46,127 nucleotides of DNA from Photobacterium sp. JCM 19050 (lineage in GTDB: Bacteria; Pseudomonadota; Gammaproteobacteria; Enterobacterales; Vibrionaceae). Both the position numbers and the translations under genes were made by a program. The notes under the pieces were generated by a model that was not told the DNA's origin, searched no databases, and saw only the letters and a list, made by a program, of their open reading frames with translations. How positions within the stretch are numbered: position 1 is the first letter of the stretch; each line of letters starts with the position of its first letter. Positions 28,456 to 38,752 of the stretch are shown here, one piece after another. The DNA lies in the NCBI GenBank assembly GCA_001310455.1, contig BAXG01000042.1, positions 1-46,127 on the forward strand. Reading direction: 5' to 3'.

Positions 28456-29366
28456 TCATGGAACAGGATGTGCCGGATTGTCCGGCGTGATGGGTGGAGT
28501 TGCCGGACTGAGTTGTTTCAATATTTTCTCGCAGTAAAGGGACATAAAATCTTCCCTGATCAACTGCTCGATTTCGGATGCCCGTTCGGTCGGCACAAAC
28601 ATCATAAAGTGAATAACCTGTTCCCCCATCTCTGATGTGGTGAGGTGGATATGGGGCTCTGCACCCGGAAGGTCAACACCCGCATGCCTTTCGATAACAT
28701 GGTTATAGCGCCTTGCGACTTCGATAAAATCTTCGCAGTGATCATCAATTCTCGCCAGCAGATAGGGGATAAAGGGATAGAGATTGCAGGTTTCCCGTAC
28801 TGTGATGGCAAAGCAATGGTAAACATAGCGTTTCATGAAATTGAGGTTTTTAACCGGACTGGTAAAGAACAAAGAATTGGGAAGCGTGATAGTTTTACCG
28901 GTGTAGTGGTATTGACCGTGATGGAGGTCAATCTCCTGGATTTTTGTAGCCATCAAATTGTGATCAATGACCTCACGCAGTTGTGCCCGACTTCAATCCA
29001 GTCACCTATCTGGAACGAACGCGAACTCGCTCGTTGAATGGAACCTGTGAAACAAAGAATGATCTCTTTTGATGCGACAACCACGGCAACCGCAATGGCG
29101 GTCAGGGAAAGAGCGAACTCACTGATTTCGGACTGCCACAAGATAAAGAACACCAAAAGCAGGAGTGTGAAGGTGCCATTTTTGGTTCGTGACATCCATT
29201 TACGCTGTTCTTCACTCAGAAAGTTGCTGTCCCCCCGGATGCGGGAAAGTATGAAGCGCCTGACAAGGATGAAAAGTGTGAAAATCAGTATGGAGAGAAT
29301 GAGTTTATGGGTAATGAGATACCGGACTGCTGACTCGAAATATTCCAAAGTAGTACCCTGCTGCAA
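28456..29366 (-). CDS. small MscS-family mechanosensitive channel, one frame break
   Basis: After repair 303 residues. Two or three membrane spans (about 25-40 and 70-115) lead into the pore-helix and beta domain (SLTAIAVAVVVASKEIILCFTGS, then SFQIGDWIEVG...GEVIDHNL), the MscS hallmark. The C-terminal cytoplasmic part with TLPNSLFF follows. Such channels release solutes on osmotic downshift. The break at about 28976 is repaired by one G (GCGGTGAG read as GCGTGAG), restoring CGEVIDHNL, the conserved turn. MscS family membership is clear; subfamily (YbdG- or YnaI-like) is not, and it is shorter than both. Confidence 0.85.
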
Positions 29367-29433
29367 TTCCTTTCAGTGAGAGTACATTATACCTAATCTG
29401 ACCGGGAATGATGTTGCTTTGCGTTAATCAAGT

Positions 29434-29467
29434 GATACCGGATTGTGCTTTTGCATAATCCGGTATC
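29434..29467 (-). terminator. terminator of the BLUF gene
   Basis: The arms GATACCGGATT and AATCCGGTATC pair perfectly around a 12-base loop, about 20 bases beyond the BLUF stop. The tail on the minus strand is only weakly T-rich. Confidence 0.65.
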
Positions 29468-29487
29468 TTATTGATGGCTCACCTGAA

Positions 29488-29898
29488 TCAGCGGTAGGAG
29501 AGCATGAGTTTCAGTGCTTCTCCACCCAGTTTGGCATTTTCTGAGATAGTGTGGTTCTGGCTGAAAAAATTATTGAAACCATTCAATTCATCTTCGTTCA
29601 GCCGGTGATAACCCATGGTCCAGGCACCAAACTCCCGTGACGGAATAAATTCATGAAGTAGCTCCACCGCGTCTTCATGCCTGTCATCATTGGCGATACT
29701 GTTATACAAATTTTCGATCGTGCTTTGGGGACCTTCGATGACCTGTATAAAGCAACCGTCTTTGTATAACAGCATTCCTGTCACATTGAGTCTTTCATTG
29801 TTGGCACGAACTTCATCCAACAGTTCATCCAGTTCGTCCTCAGTCATGAGGTAAGACGCTGAGCTTGCGTAAACGATTTGAAGTAGTGGTTCCGCCAT
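29488..29898 (-). CDS. stand-alone BLUF blue-light sensor protein
   Basis: Flavin-binding blue-light receptor of 136 residues, essentially one BLUF domain with a short tail. From the ATG at 29898 (AGGAG 7 bases upstream) the key residues sit at canonical spacing: Tyr10, Asn34, Gln52, Trp93 and Met95, matching AppA Tyr21, Asn45, Gln63, Trp104 and Met106 after an offset of 11. The photocycle should therefore work. It has no effector domain, so it must act through a partner, as short BLUF proteins such as PixD do. The genes on either side give no clear partner; c-di-GMP enzymes at 26298 and 44239 are possibilities only. Confidence 0.92.
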   Translation of the reverse strand: MAEPLLQIVYASSASYLMTEDELDELLDEVRANNERLNVTGMLLYKDGCFIQVIEGPQSTIENLYNSIANDDRHEDAVELLHEFIPSREFGAWTMGYHRLNEDELNGFNNFFSQNHTISENAKLGGEALKLMLSYR

Positions 29899-29962
29899 GT
29901 CTTTCTCCTGAAACACTGTCACGTATCGAAGAAAGTGTAGTCTTATATGCGGTATTTTTCAT

Positions 29963-29989
29963 AAAAAAAGGCAGGCTGATTTGCCTGCC
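29963..29989 (-). terminator. terminator of the nucleoside hydrolase gene
   Basis: On the minus strand the arms GGCAGGC and GCCTGCC enclose 6 bases and are followed by seven T. Confidence 0.85.
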
Positions 29990-30012
29990 ATTATATGATT
30001 TTATTGAAGAAA

Positions 30013-30977
30013 TTACGAAGGGATGAAGGTGCTGCGATACAGTGCGAGTAATTCATCCTCGCGGACGTTCACGGCGACATCCTGCTCCGGAATATCTTTC
30101 CAGTCATCGTATGGGTAACGACGCTCACAGGTTTTCTGAAGCGTCATGCCTTCAGCCACACCCTCCGTTACCACACGGACCGGCCCTGAGCGTAGCGTAA
30201 ACAGGCTTGGTTCTATGACATAAGCAACCGGGGATGGGTCGTGCACAAAACAGCCATCCAGCCGTGACGTGCAGAATAAAAGTCCAGGTAGTATTTGCTG
30301 ATGTCATCAATAAATTTACCCATCTCACCGCCGTCCCTGCCAAGTTCTTCAATGTACTGACGGCTGAAAAAGCACTCATGGGTAGCATCCAGGCCAATAA
30401 TAACCACTGGCCATCCCGCAGTAAGCACCTTGTCGGCGGCGTGAGGGTCATCATGGATATTGGCTTCTGCAAACGGGGTCACGTTGCCATGGTGGCCGTT
30501 TTCTCCGAATGCGCCGCCCATTATCACCACTTCTTCAACCAGTGTTGTGATCTCCGGATCGGCTTCGAGGGCAAGAGCAAGGTTAGTCAATGGGCCTACA
30601 GCCACCAGGGTGATTTCCCCTGGATGCGCGCGTACCGTATCGATGATGTATTGCCAGGCAGGGCGTGAGTCAAGCTCTCCTTCTACCTGTTCTGGTACAG
30701 GGTAGTTACCCAGTCCGTTTTCAGCGTGGACAACCGCACTTGATGGCAGGGGGGAGCGAGCCAAAGGCTTTTCAGCACCTCGGGCGACCGTTGCTTCCAT
30801 TCCGAACTTGTGCTTCAGGAAAAGCGCGTTTTTGGTGGTAGTTTCGATGGGCGCATTGCCGTATACGGTGGTCAGCCCAAGCAGTTCAATGTCTGGGTGG
30901 GCTTCCGCAAACAGTATCGCCATAGCGTCATCAATCCCCGGATCCGTGTCGAAAATAATCTTATGGCGTGTGTTCAT
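30013..30977 (-). CDS. inosine-uridine preferring nucleoside hydrolase, one frame break
   Basis: Cleaves ribonucleosides to base and ribose. After repair 321 residues, normal for the IUNH family. The calcium- and ribose-binding motif DTDPGIDDA is at 10-18. VAVGPLTNLALAL and VVIMGGAFGENGHHGNVTPFAEANIHDDPHAA follow, the latter containing the conserved Asn and Asp contacts, and VHDPSPVAYVIEP carries the late Asp. The break at 30257-30258 (TGGGATGG read as TGGATGG on the coding strand) is repaired by one G and restores GWDGCFVHDPSP. Last gene on the strand of the FrcBCA-like importer, about 200 bases after the second binding protein, suggesting ribose or nucleoside use. A terminator follows. Confidence 0.92.
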
Positions 30978-31172
30978 GGCTATATACCGTATTCCTTAAA
31001 TTCTTTTGCATACCCGCTAAGACGCGGTACCCCGTTGGGCAATTTCATATTCGCAAAATGAGGGGGAGAAAAATGATAGCCAAGTCGACTTATGAGGGCT
31101 TTTGCTGTGTAACAAACATAAAAAATGCGACATAACAGATGATTATGTTGCGAAAGAATGATGTCATCAATT

Positions 31173-32121
31173 CTAAGGTATCGGGATATTGTGCTGTCCG
31201 ATGAATTCGGACGGAATCAGGATAACGCTATTGTTCGGCGGCGTGCCGTTCAAAATTTCCAGGGCTACTTTTACCGCGCGCCTGCTCATTTTGTCCGGGG
31301 ATTGACTGGCGGTACCTAACCAATATGGGCGAGCTTCCTTTAGCGCTCTATGGCAAGCGCGCTGCATCAACGGACACAATGTAAACGTCTTTCCCGGATT
31401 GCCGGATAGCCTGTTCTGCACCGAGAGCCGTTGGATCGTTGATGGTGAAAACGCCGGAAATGTCTTGATAGGCCTCCAATGCATAGGCCATGGCTTCAAG
31501 GCCACCTTCGTAGCTGGCAGTACCGTTGAGGGAATCACTGACGATGCGGATGGAAGGATAGTCGGCCAGAATGCGCTTGCATCCCGATACCCGTTCAATG
31601 ACAGAAGAAACCGGCGGGCCGTTAATAATGACTATATTGCCCCGACCTTTGATGTATTCAGCCAAGTTGTAGCAGGCGACTTTCCCTGCCTGCACATTGT
31701 CAGTGGTGACAGCAAAATTGGCTCCCTGTGCACGCACATCCACAGCCACAACCGGAATACCGGCTTTTCGTGCTCTCAACACGGCATCGCTGATCTGGAA
31801 TTCATCTGTGGCGGCAAGGAAAATCACGTCCACTTTTTCTGCGACAAATTCGTCCAGTTGCCGTATCTGTCGTTCCAGGTTGTACGCACTGGAACGGACG
31901 ATAAACCGCGCCTTTTCGTTGGTGTGTCGGCTCAGTTCATCCTGAATGCTTCTCACCATGGTGACAAAATACGGGTTGGTCAGATCAGATACGCTGATCC
32001 CGGCACGAATAACAGGGTCAGAAGGCGAATTTGAAGCATAGACCGCAGATGTGAACGGGGATGGGAGCAGAACCGCTGAAAGCACAGCGGCAAACAGGCA
32101 ACTGAACAACCTGATTTTCAT
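31173..32121 (-). CDS. second periplasmic sugar-binding-like protein (peripla_BP_4/TorT-like), two frame breaks
   Basis: After repair 316 residues. Signal peptide up to about residue 29 (VYA-SN). The type I periplasmic binding fold is clear: AGISVSDLTNPYFVTMV, RQIRQLDEFVAEKVDVIFL, GIPVVAVDV and TTDNVQAGKVACYNLAEYI. Two breaks at 31348 and 31364 each need one G in GG and restore VSVDGSALAIGALKEARP. AGGAGG precedes the ATG; it starts 20 bases after the transporter ATPase gene. A second binding protein behind a complete FrcBCA set, with a TorS-like kinase upstream, suggests it could present a ligand to the kinase as TorT does for TorS; it could equally be an alternative substrate receptor. Confidence 0.82.
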
Positions 32122-32141
32122 GCTCCCTCCTGGGTATGTTG

Positions 32142-32941
32142 CTACGCGGAATGCCTGACGCTTCCAGGCGTACCGGGTTCAACTGCTCCGGTCATTATAG
32201 CAACCGCGTCTGACATTGTGTGGGTCTTGGGCGAGATGATATCTACCCGCTCACCAAGGCGGTGGATATGGATACGATCTGCTACCTCAAACACATGGGG
32301 CATATTGTGGCTTATCAACACGACAGGCAATCCCCGGTCGCGCACCTCCCGGATAAGCTCCAGAACGCGACGGGATTCTTTAACCCCCAATGCAGCGGTG
32401 GTTCATCCATAATAACCACTTTACTGCCAAACAGCGCCGAGCGGGCTACGGCTACACCCTGTCGTTGCCCCCCTGAAAGGGTTTCGACCGGTTGAGTGAT
32501 GTCCTGGATGGTCATCAGCCCCAACTCCGAAAGTTGTTTTTTTGCTGCTGTGTTCATGGCCTTTTTATCGAGCATGCGTAACCACTTTCCCCGAAAGCCG
32601 GGGCAGAGGATCTCCCGACCAAGAAAGAGGTTGTCGGCGATATTGAGCGCCGGAGAGACCGCCAGATTCTGGTAAACCGTCTCTATACCGGCATCTCGTG
32701 CCTGCATTGGGTTAGAGAAATTCACTTTTTTCCCATCAAGGAAAATCTCTCCCTCATCCGGAACGAGTGCGCCTGACAGCGCTTTAATCAGGCTGGATTT
32801 TCCTGCCCCGTTATCGCCAATCACCGCGAGAATCTCTCCCGGCATCAGTTCGAAATCGGAGCCGTTCAATGCTGTTACCCGGCCATAGCGCTTAACCAGT
32901 CCTCGGGCACGGAGAACCGGCTGAATGTTTTGGTCTGTCAT
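32142..32941 (-). CDS. frcA: FrcA-like sugar ABC transporter ATP-binding protein, one frame break
   Basis: Single-domain ATPase of the CUT2-type ribose/fructose group, 266 residues after repair. Walker A GDNGAGKSSLI (about 41-51), Q-loop region ETVYQNLAVSP, signature LSGGQRQGVAVARS, Walker B VVIMDEPTAALG and switch LISHNMPH. Having one ATPase domain rather than the fused pair of RbsA is typical of FrcA. The break at 32399-32402 falls inside DEP-TAALG; one base, most simply a C (CCC), repairs it. The ATG overlaps the permease stop by ATGA (32938-32941), so the two are coupled. Confidence 0.88.
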
Positions 32942-34019
32942 GATGAAACCCTCCGGATCCACTGATCGATACTTACCGCAACGATAATAAGCAGTCCGAC
33001 GGTAAATTCCTGCCACAGCACATCAACGCCGAGCAGGGCCAGGCCGTTTCGGAACACACCCACTATAAGCGCACCAATTAAGGTGCCGTAGATGGAACCA
33101 CGCCCCCCGAACAGACTGGTGCCGCCAATAACCACCGCGGTGATGGAGTCAAGGTTCGCCGTGTAGCCGGCCTGCGGGCTCACCGAGCCAATACGGCCAA
33201 TCAACACCCAGGCGGCAAGTGCACAGATGACGCCGGCAGTCATATAGACGGACATCTGTACCCGTTTTACCCGGATACCGGCAAGCCGGGCTGCGTCCGG
33301 GTCATCGCCAATGGCGTAAACATGCCTTCCCCACGGCGTCCAGTTAAGGGCATACCAGACCAGAATGAACAGAAGGATCATAAATATGGAGCTGTAGGCG
33401 ATTCGTGCACCAAATACATCAATGGTACTGCCCAGCCACTGGAGCAAAGAAGCATGCTCAGCGATAATCTGAGAACGAATAGTCTGGCTGTTTGAATACC
33501 AAAGATTGAGGGCGAAAAAGATATTCCACGTACCAAGGTGGCAATGAACGGGGGCAACTTGATCTTTGACACCAGCCAGCCGTTAATGGCTCCGGCTAAC
33601 GCACCAACACCGAGACCTATGGCTAATGCGGCTGGTGCGCCCAACCCGTAATCAATTGCCATTCGCCCCATCACCACAGAGGTAAGTACCATGATAGCCC
33701 CGACAGACAGATCGATACCGGCTGTCAAGATAATCAGAGTCTGGGCAATTCCCAGCACACCGATGATGGTGACCTGTTGCAAAACCAATGACAGGTTAAA
33801 CGGGTGGAAAAAACGGTCGCCAACCAGTGTTGAGAACACCAGTACGGCCAAGAGTAAAACGAGAAACGGTGCAGCGGTCGGACGGTTGTGCAGGAAACGC
33901 TGGATTTGTTGTGCCAGCGTTTGTTGCTGTGCGATTGATGCGAATTCTTTTGAGTTTGCCGCCACACTTTCGTAATTGCTGCCGCTGTTTCCTTTTTGTT
34001 TTGAGCTTGATGAGTCCAT
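32938..34019 (-). CDS. frcC: FrcC-like sugar ABC transporter permease, one frame break
   Basis: Inner-membrane permease of the BPD_transp_2 (CUT2) family, 360 residues after repair, with about eight to ten hydrophobic segments. Marks are IGVLGIAQTLIILTAGIDLSVGA, the coupling-region pattern AIGDDPDAARLAGIRVKRV and the late DSITAVVIGGTSLFGGRGSI. The break at about 33533 (TTGGGTACG read as TTGGTACG) is repaired by one G and restores FIATLGTWNIFFALN. The start is set at the ATG at 34019; the frame is open a few codons further to a TTG. Lies between the frcB-like and frcA-like genes. Confidence 0.9.
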
Positions 34020-34047
34020 ATCAGCGAATTTCCGGTAAATCAAACAG

Positions 34048-34071
34048 AGGCTGTGCCGGGTGGCACAGCCT
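34048..34071 (-). promoter_or_regulatory. intercistronic hairpin between frcB and frcC
   Basis: The 10-base arms AGGCTGTGCC and GGCACAGCCT pair perfectly around 4 bases. No T-run. Such hairpins behind binding-protein genes usually raise the amount of binding protein relative to the membrane parts. Confidence 0.65.
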
Positions 34072-34091
34072 GTGGCTTTCCTGCAAGGCGA

Positions 34092-35113
34092 TTAACCCCA
34101 GCACTTACCCATGCCGGCAACCGAATCAGTTGAAGCACACCTTCAGCCGGCTGGTCGGTGATGAGTTCTACACCGGTGTCGAAGAATGATTTACCCGGTG
34201 TTGCACCCGGCTTGACACCAGACTTGGCGTATTCCACCACCGCTTCCACGCCCAGAGACGCCATGCTCAGGGGGAACTGCATTGATGTTGCGCCGATGAC
34301 ACCGGCCTTAACGTTTTCAACACCCGGACAGCCACCATCCACAGATACGATAAGGACATCCTTTTCCTTCCCGACGGCTTTCAGTGCTTCATATGCACCA
34401 GCGGCTGCGGGTTCGTTGATGGTATAAACCAGGTTTATGTCCGGGTTCTTCTGGAGAAGATTTTCCATTGCACGGCGGCCACCTTCTTCAGAACCTTGTG
34501 TCACATCGTTACCGACGATACGCGGATCATTTTCATCACGGTTGATGTTCGGATCGCCAACATCAATGCCAAAGCCGGTCAGGAAGCCCTGGTCACGCAT
34601 AACATCGACGGTAATGTTTGCGGTGCTCAGGTCCAGAAGGGCAATTTTAGCGTCTTTTGCACCGTCGCCCATTTTGGCTTTTGCCCACTGGCCGATGAGT
34701 ACGCCGGCCTTGAAGTTATCCGTCGCAAAGGTCGCGTCAGCTACGTTGGCCGGGGAGAATGGCGTATCCAGCGCGATAACCAATACGCCGGCATCACGGG
34801 CGCGCTTCACAACCGGAGCAAGTGCCTGTGGATCGCTAGGAGTGATAAGAATGCCTTTGGCACCCGCAGCTACCAGGTTTTCAATTGCCTGTACCTGAGA
34901 GTCTGTATCGCCGTCAAAGCGTCCGGCAAAAGAGCTCAGTTTTGCACCCAAGTCGTTAGCTTTTGCTTCAGCACCTTCCTTCATTTTCACGAAGAATGGG
35001 TTTGTGTTGGTTTTGGTAATCAGGCCGATAAGTACGTCTTCTGCTGCCGCCTGGCTGAGAGGTAGGGTGGCAAACATTGCTGCCAGTGCGGTTTTTTTCA
35101 GAATGGATTTCAT
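34092..35113 (-). CDS. frcB: FrcB-like periplasmic sugar-binding protein, one frame break near the C-terminus
   Basis: High-affinity receptor of the importer; 340 residues after repair. Signal peptide to about residue 24 (AAAED). The mature start GLITKTNTNPFFVKMKEGA, the GILITPSDPQALAP segment and VYTINEPAAAGAYEALK strongly resemble the fructose-binding protein FrcB of rhizobia, from memory of the family, not alignment. The frame breaks at about 34136 (GTGGCT read as GTGCT); one G restores the conserved end GVAS.DSVAGMGKCWG and a TAA at 34094-34092. Unrepaired, the frame runs on through the hairpin to 34040. Fructose is the best guess; ribose or mannose are possible. Confidence 0.9.
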
Positions 35114-35131
35114 TGTTTTCTCCTGTTCCCT

Positions 35132-35150
35132 TTGAAATCAGTTATTTCAA
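35132..35150. promoter_or_regulatory. inverted repeat in the frcB leader
   Basis: The arms TTGAAAT and ATTTCAA are separated by 5 bases, starting about 20 bases before the frcB start. The same TTTCAA half-site recurs at 35207-35213 and, inverted, at 35237-35243. Confidence 0.4.
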
Positions 35151-35200
35151 CCGGTGTTGCAAGGCGTTGCCTTGAAGAGAAATTGGCAGATGAAAACGAA

Positions 35201-35212
35201 TGAACCGTTTCA
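35201..35212. promoter_or_regulatory. Cra/FruR-like operator upstream of frcB
   Basis: TGAACCGTTTCA matches the symmetrical LacI-family sequence TGAAACGTTTCA, close to the Cra/FruR site, at 11 of 12 bases. It lies about 90 bases before frcB, where fructose-responsive control of a fructose-type importer would be sensible. Confidence 0.4.
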
Positions 35213-35265
35213 ACGTCAGGCTTTTCTTGTTAACAATTGAAACATTTGAGCTATGGTTTTGTATT

Positions 35266-37836
35266 TTATGAATTATTTTTTCTTATGGCGTGTAATAAAT
35301 CAGGCGGCTGACAGGTTTTGTCATTAAAGGCCAGTCAGGGTGGAGTCCGAAATCAGATATCAGCGTCTCTCTGGGCATCCCTGACATCAGGATAACGGGC
35401 AGGTTCGGGTAGCGAAGAACAAGCTGGTTGTATAACCAGACACCGGTGTGTTTACTGCCAAGATTGATGTCGGAGAGCACGCAGTCAACTGGGGTCTCTG
35501 CCATTGCTTTAAGGGCCTCATCTGCGCTGCGTACATGACGGACCGACATATCGAGTTGGGCCAACATCGTCATCAGCGGCTCTGCAACATCATCGTCTCT
35601 TCGACGAGAATAATGGATGCAGGTAAGTCGGCAGTAAACAAGTGCTCATGAGCTTCGTCGGCAAGGTTCGCAATGGTTTGTGCCGTTGGGGGCGTTGGGA
35701 GAATCAGGGTCACTGTTGTGCCGTTTCCGGGCAGGGACTCAATGTGTAAGTCGCCGCCGGATTGCTGCACAAAACCGTAGACCATGCTCAGGCCAAGTCC
35801 GCTACCTTTACCCGTTTCGCGGGTGCTGAAAAAGGGTTCTGTTGCCCGGCTTCTTACATCCGGACTCATTCCCACACCATTGTCTGTTACTTCAATAGCC
35901 AGCGCATCGTAATGAATATCAGGCAGGCAACACGGCCTCGTACTGATGGAAAGAGCCCCCCGCCAGTCTGCAGGGGCAATACGGGACTTCTCAGCAAGCG
36001 CGTTTGCGGCATTAATTGCCAGATTCAGAAGGGCATTTTCAAGCTGTGATTTGTCGACAAAGGCCATTCCGTTGGTCTGTGGGTCGTCAGAGCTGTGTTT
36101 GGTATTTGTATGCCTTGCGGTATCTGACACGCTTTGAAGGTCGAAATGAAGACGCGTGCGTTTAGGTAAACTGTAGGTGATCAAGTCTTCCATTTCTAAA
36201 ATCAGTGAGTCCAGCGCTACTTTTTCTGGCGAGAGGTTTTGCCGCCGGCTGAATGCAAGTAAACGCTGAACGAGGTGGGAACCTTTTTCTGAGACGGTGA
36301 GAGCCCGGGTCAGGTATCGCCGGTTTTGTTCATCAAGGTTGCCGGATAGTTCCATCAGCTCAAGGTTACCGGTCAGAGCGGAAAGCAGATTGTTAAAGTC
36401 ATGGGCGATACCCCCGGTAAGCTGGCCAAGGTTCTCCATTTTTTGCGCCTGCTGTAACTGACTTTCTATCTCCTTTCGTTCTCTCAGATCGCTGTAGAGG
36501 GTTACAAACCCACCGGCCGGCATCGGGCGGCTGCGAAATTCGATGATTCGCCCATCTTCAAAATACCGTTCAAAAACAGCCGATTCAGTTTGCCGTACCT
36601 GATTCATGGCGGTGAGTTCCAGCGGTTGTTGAGTCAGCGTGTGGGTCCGTGATGAAACCCGGCCTATCAGCGCCTGTACTTCGTCAATATGCTGGCCTGC
36701 GTAAACTTCAGCCTCTGAGAGGTTTAACAATTCGAGGTAGTGGTTGTTCCAGGCAACAAGGCGCTGGTTAGTATCGAACACACTCAGGCCATCCTGCATG
36801 TGGTAGAAAATGGCTTCAAGCAGTTCCTTTTGTTCCCGCAAATCCCGGGTAATACGCTGTTTTTCCGCCGCATTTCGCTGGAACGCGCTGAATGCCCTTG
36901 CCAGCAAACCAATCTCGTCATTACGAGGAATAGATGCCGGTGCCAGGTTTTCCTCACCCCGTGCAAGTCTCAGCATTTCATCAGTCACAGTGGAGAGGTC
37001 GGTGGTCAGGCGGATATTGAACCTGTGCAGGTAAAGCGCACCACTGCCAATAAGCAACATGATAATCAAAGAGATGGCTGAAACTCGCTTGATGGCTGCT
37101 TGCCCCTGACTTTTTTGTTCCAGCAGGGCTTGCTGTTGTTGAGCGACCACTGAGTGAACATAGTCTGCCATTTGGTCGGATTGCGCGCGGACGGAAGAAA
37201 GAAGGAATGCGTTTTCTGCCCGGAGTTCCCGGATTTGTACCCTGGCTCGTTTGAGGAAAGCCAATACGACTGATATTTCTTTGTTTTCTGCGATACTTCC
37301 GGAAAAGGTTTGTTCTATTTCTTCAATCCAGCCTTCAGGCAATGAGACCGGATCCAGTGAAAATGCTTTAAAAAACCGGTTTCCGGATGGGAGGCGGGCG
37401 ATAGGATCCAAGGCAAACTGTTCGGCCATGAGATCTTCACGAATAAAGAGTTCCCGCTCTACATTGGAAAGCAGCGTGGTAATGGCTTTCTCAACATCCT
37501 GAACTCTGCGGTTAAGCTCGTTGGCAATGGTATGGTCATGCAACTGACGGGTGGTGGTTCGCATCTCTTCAATACGTTCCTGAAGGCGCTGCTTTTCATT
37601 CTGGATTTGGAACGGCCTCGCTGCGTCAGCAGCATACGGAGCATGGCAGCTATTTGGGCGACGCTCTCAGAAAGGCTCAATGCTGTGTTGATGTCATCCA
37701 GGGTGTCTCCGGCAACGTCTTCAAGAATTCGTTGGTTTTCCCACAAGGTGGTCAGGGCAATGACCGTCAGCAGGATGGTCAATGCCAGCAATGTTGAAAT
37801 TGCCAGAATGAGCTTGCTGCGGATAGTTGTCAGCAC
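35266..37836 (-). CDS. TorS-like hybrid sensor histidine kinase, three frame breaks
   Basis: Membrane sensor kinase, 857 residues after repair. Order: TM1 (about 8-30), a ~215-residue all-helical periplasmic domain of TorS character (repeated S-x-x-I-A...LPYAA), TM2 (about 252-272), HAMP, coiled coil, PAS (about 350-450), HisKA with His479 in GGIAHDFNNLL, HATPase with DNGVGM and GKGSGLGLSMVYGF, and a C-terminal receiver with Asp790 (LSDINLG) and KPVSRPD. Breaks are at about 37637 (one C or G), 35597 (G in GG, giving VEEDDVAEP) and 35304 (one G or C, giving SRPDLLHAIRKNNS then TAA). GTG start 8 bases after the regulator stop. Probably senses a periplasmic protein or ligand linked to the adjacent transporter. 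Confidence 0.87.
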
Positions 37837-37844
37837 AGCCCGGC

Positions 37845-38570
37845 CTAGCGCCCTTCAACCCGATGAACGTCGCAGTCCAGCACGTAACCGATACCGCGCT
37901 CAGTTTTAATCAGTGACGGTAGTTTTGGATTGCGTTCCAGTTTCCTGCGAAGCCGTAACACCAGCACGTCTATCGTTCTGTCTAGCGAGTCTGAATCGTA
38001 GCCGTGGGTTTTTTCCATTAACTGTTCACGGGACAGAACCCGGCGAGGGGCAGTAATCAATGCCTCAAGCAGTGAAAATTCCCCGTAGGTAAGAGAGATA
38101 GGTTTGTTGTTTTGTCCTCGCAGTTCCCGCCGGGTGGTGTTGAGTTCCCACTCTTCGAAGCGATAGCAGATTTCATCAGTCGCTACTTTGACTTGTTCCT
38201 GGGGACGACGGCGAAGCAATGCATTGATGCGTGCGGTGAATTCCCTGAGGTTGAAGGGTTTCATCATGTAGTCGTCTGCTGCAACTTCCAGGCCGACAAT
38301 CCGGTCAGTTTCATCACCTTTCCCGGTTAGCATCATAATGGGAATGTCGCTGCTGTTGCGGAGGTTACGCGCGATCTGAAGTCCGTCTTCACCATTGAGT
38401 CTGAGGTCAAGCACGACAACATCTGCCGGCATGCATTCCATCATACCGGTACTGCTTGCCAGTGTGGTAACCCGATAGCCTTGTTGAACCAGAATATCTT
38501 CCAACACATCCCGGATATCTTCCTCGTCGTCCACGACAACAATGTGTGGCGGCTGTTTTTCATTCATCAA
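37845..38570 (-). CDS. OmpR/TorR-family response regulator
   Basis: This 241-residue two-domain regulator has a receiver with the acidic pair in VVDDEED (13-19), phospho-acceptor Asp55 (VVLDLRLNG), switch Thr in MLTGKG and Lys in MMKPFN. The C-terminal winged helix has LTYGEFSLLEALI, RRVLSREQLMEKTHGYDSD and the recognition segment RTIDVLVLRLRRKLE. The kinase gene begins 8 bases after its stop, so the two form an operon and a pair. Likely target is the downstream frc-like promoter at 35113-35266, which carries repeated TTTCAA half-sites. Frame intact. Confidence 0.93.
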   Translation of the reverse strand: MMNEKQPPHIVVVDDEEDIRDVLEDILVQQGYRVTTLASSTGMMECMPADVVVLDLRLNGEDGLQIARNLRNSSDIPIMMLTGKGDETDRIVGLEVAADDYMMKPFNLREFTARINALLRRRPQEQVKVATDEICYRFEEWELNTTRRELRGQNNKPISLTYGEFSLLEALITAPRRVLSREQLMEKTHGYDSDSLDRTIDVLVLRLRRKLERNPKLPSLIKTERGIGYVLDCDVHRVEGR

Positions 38571-38752
38571 CGACTCCCTGATGCCTGAATGATTCCAAAT
38601 GGAAAATTAACCAAATGCCAGTTTATTTTTAACCTTATGTAAACATCGAATAAATACAATAAAAAAGGAAACAATTTAGTGCTTTCCGTCGTGTGAATGG
38701 CAATTTTTCAGTGTTACATTGATGACCAAAGTCAGACAACAAGGATAAGAAA

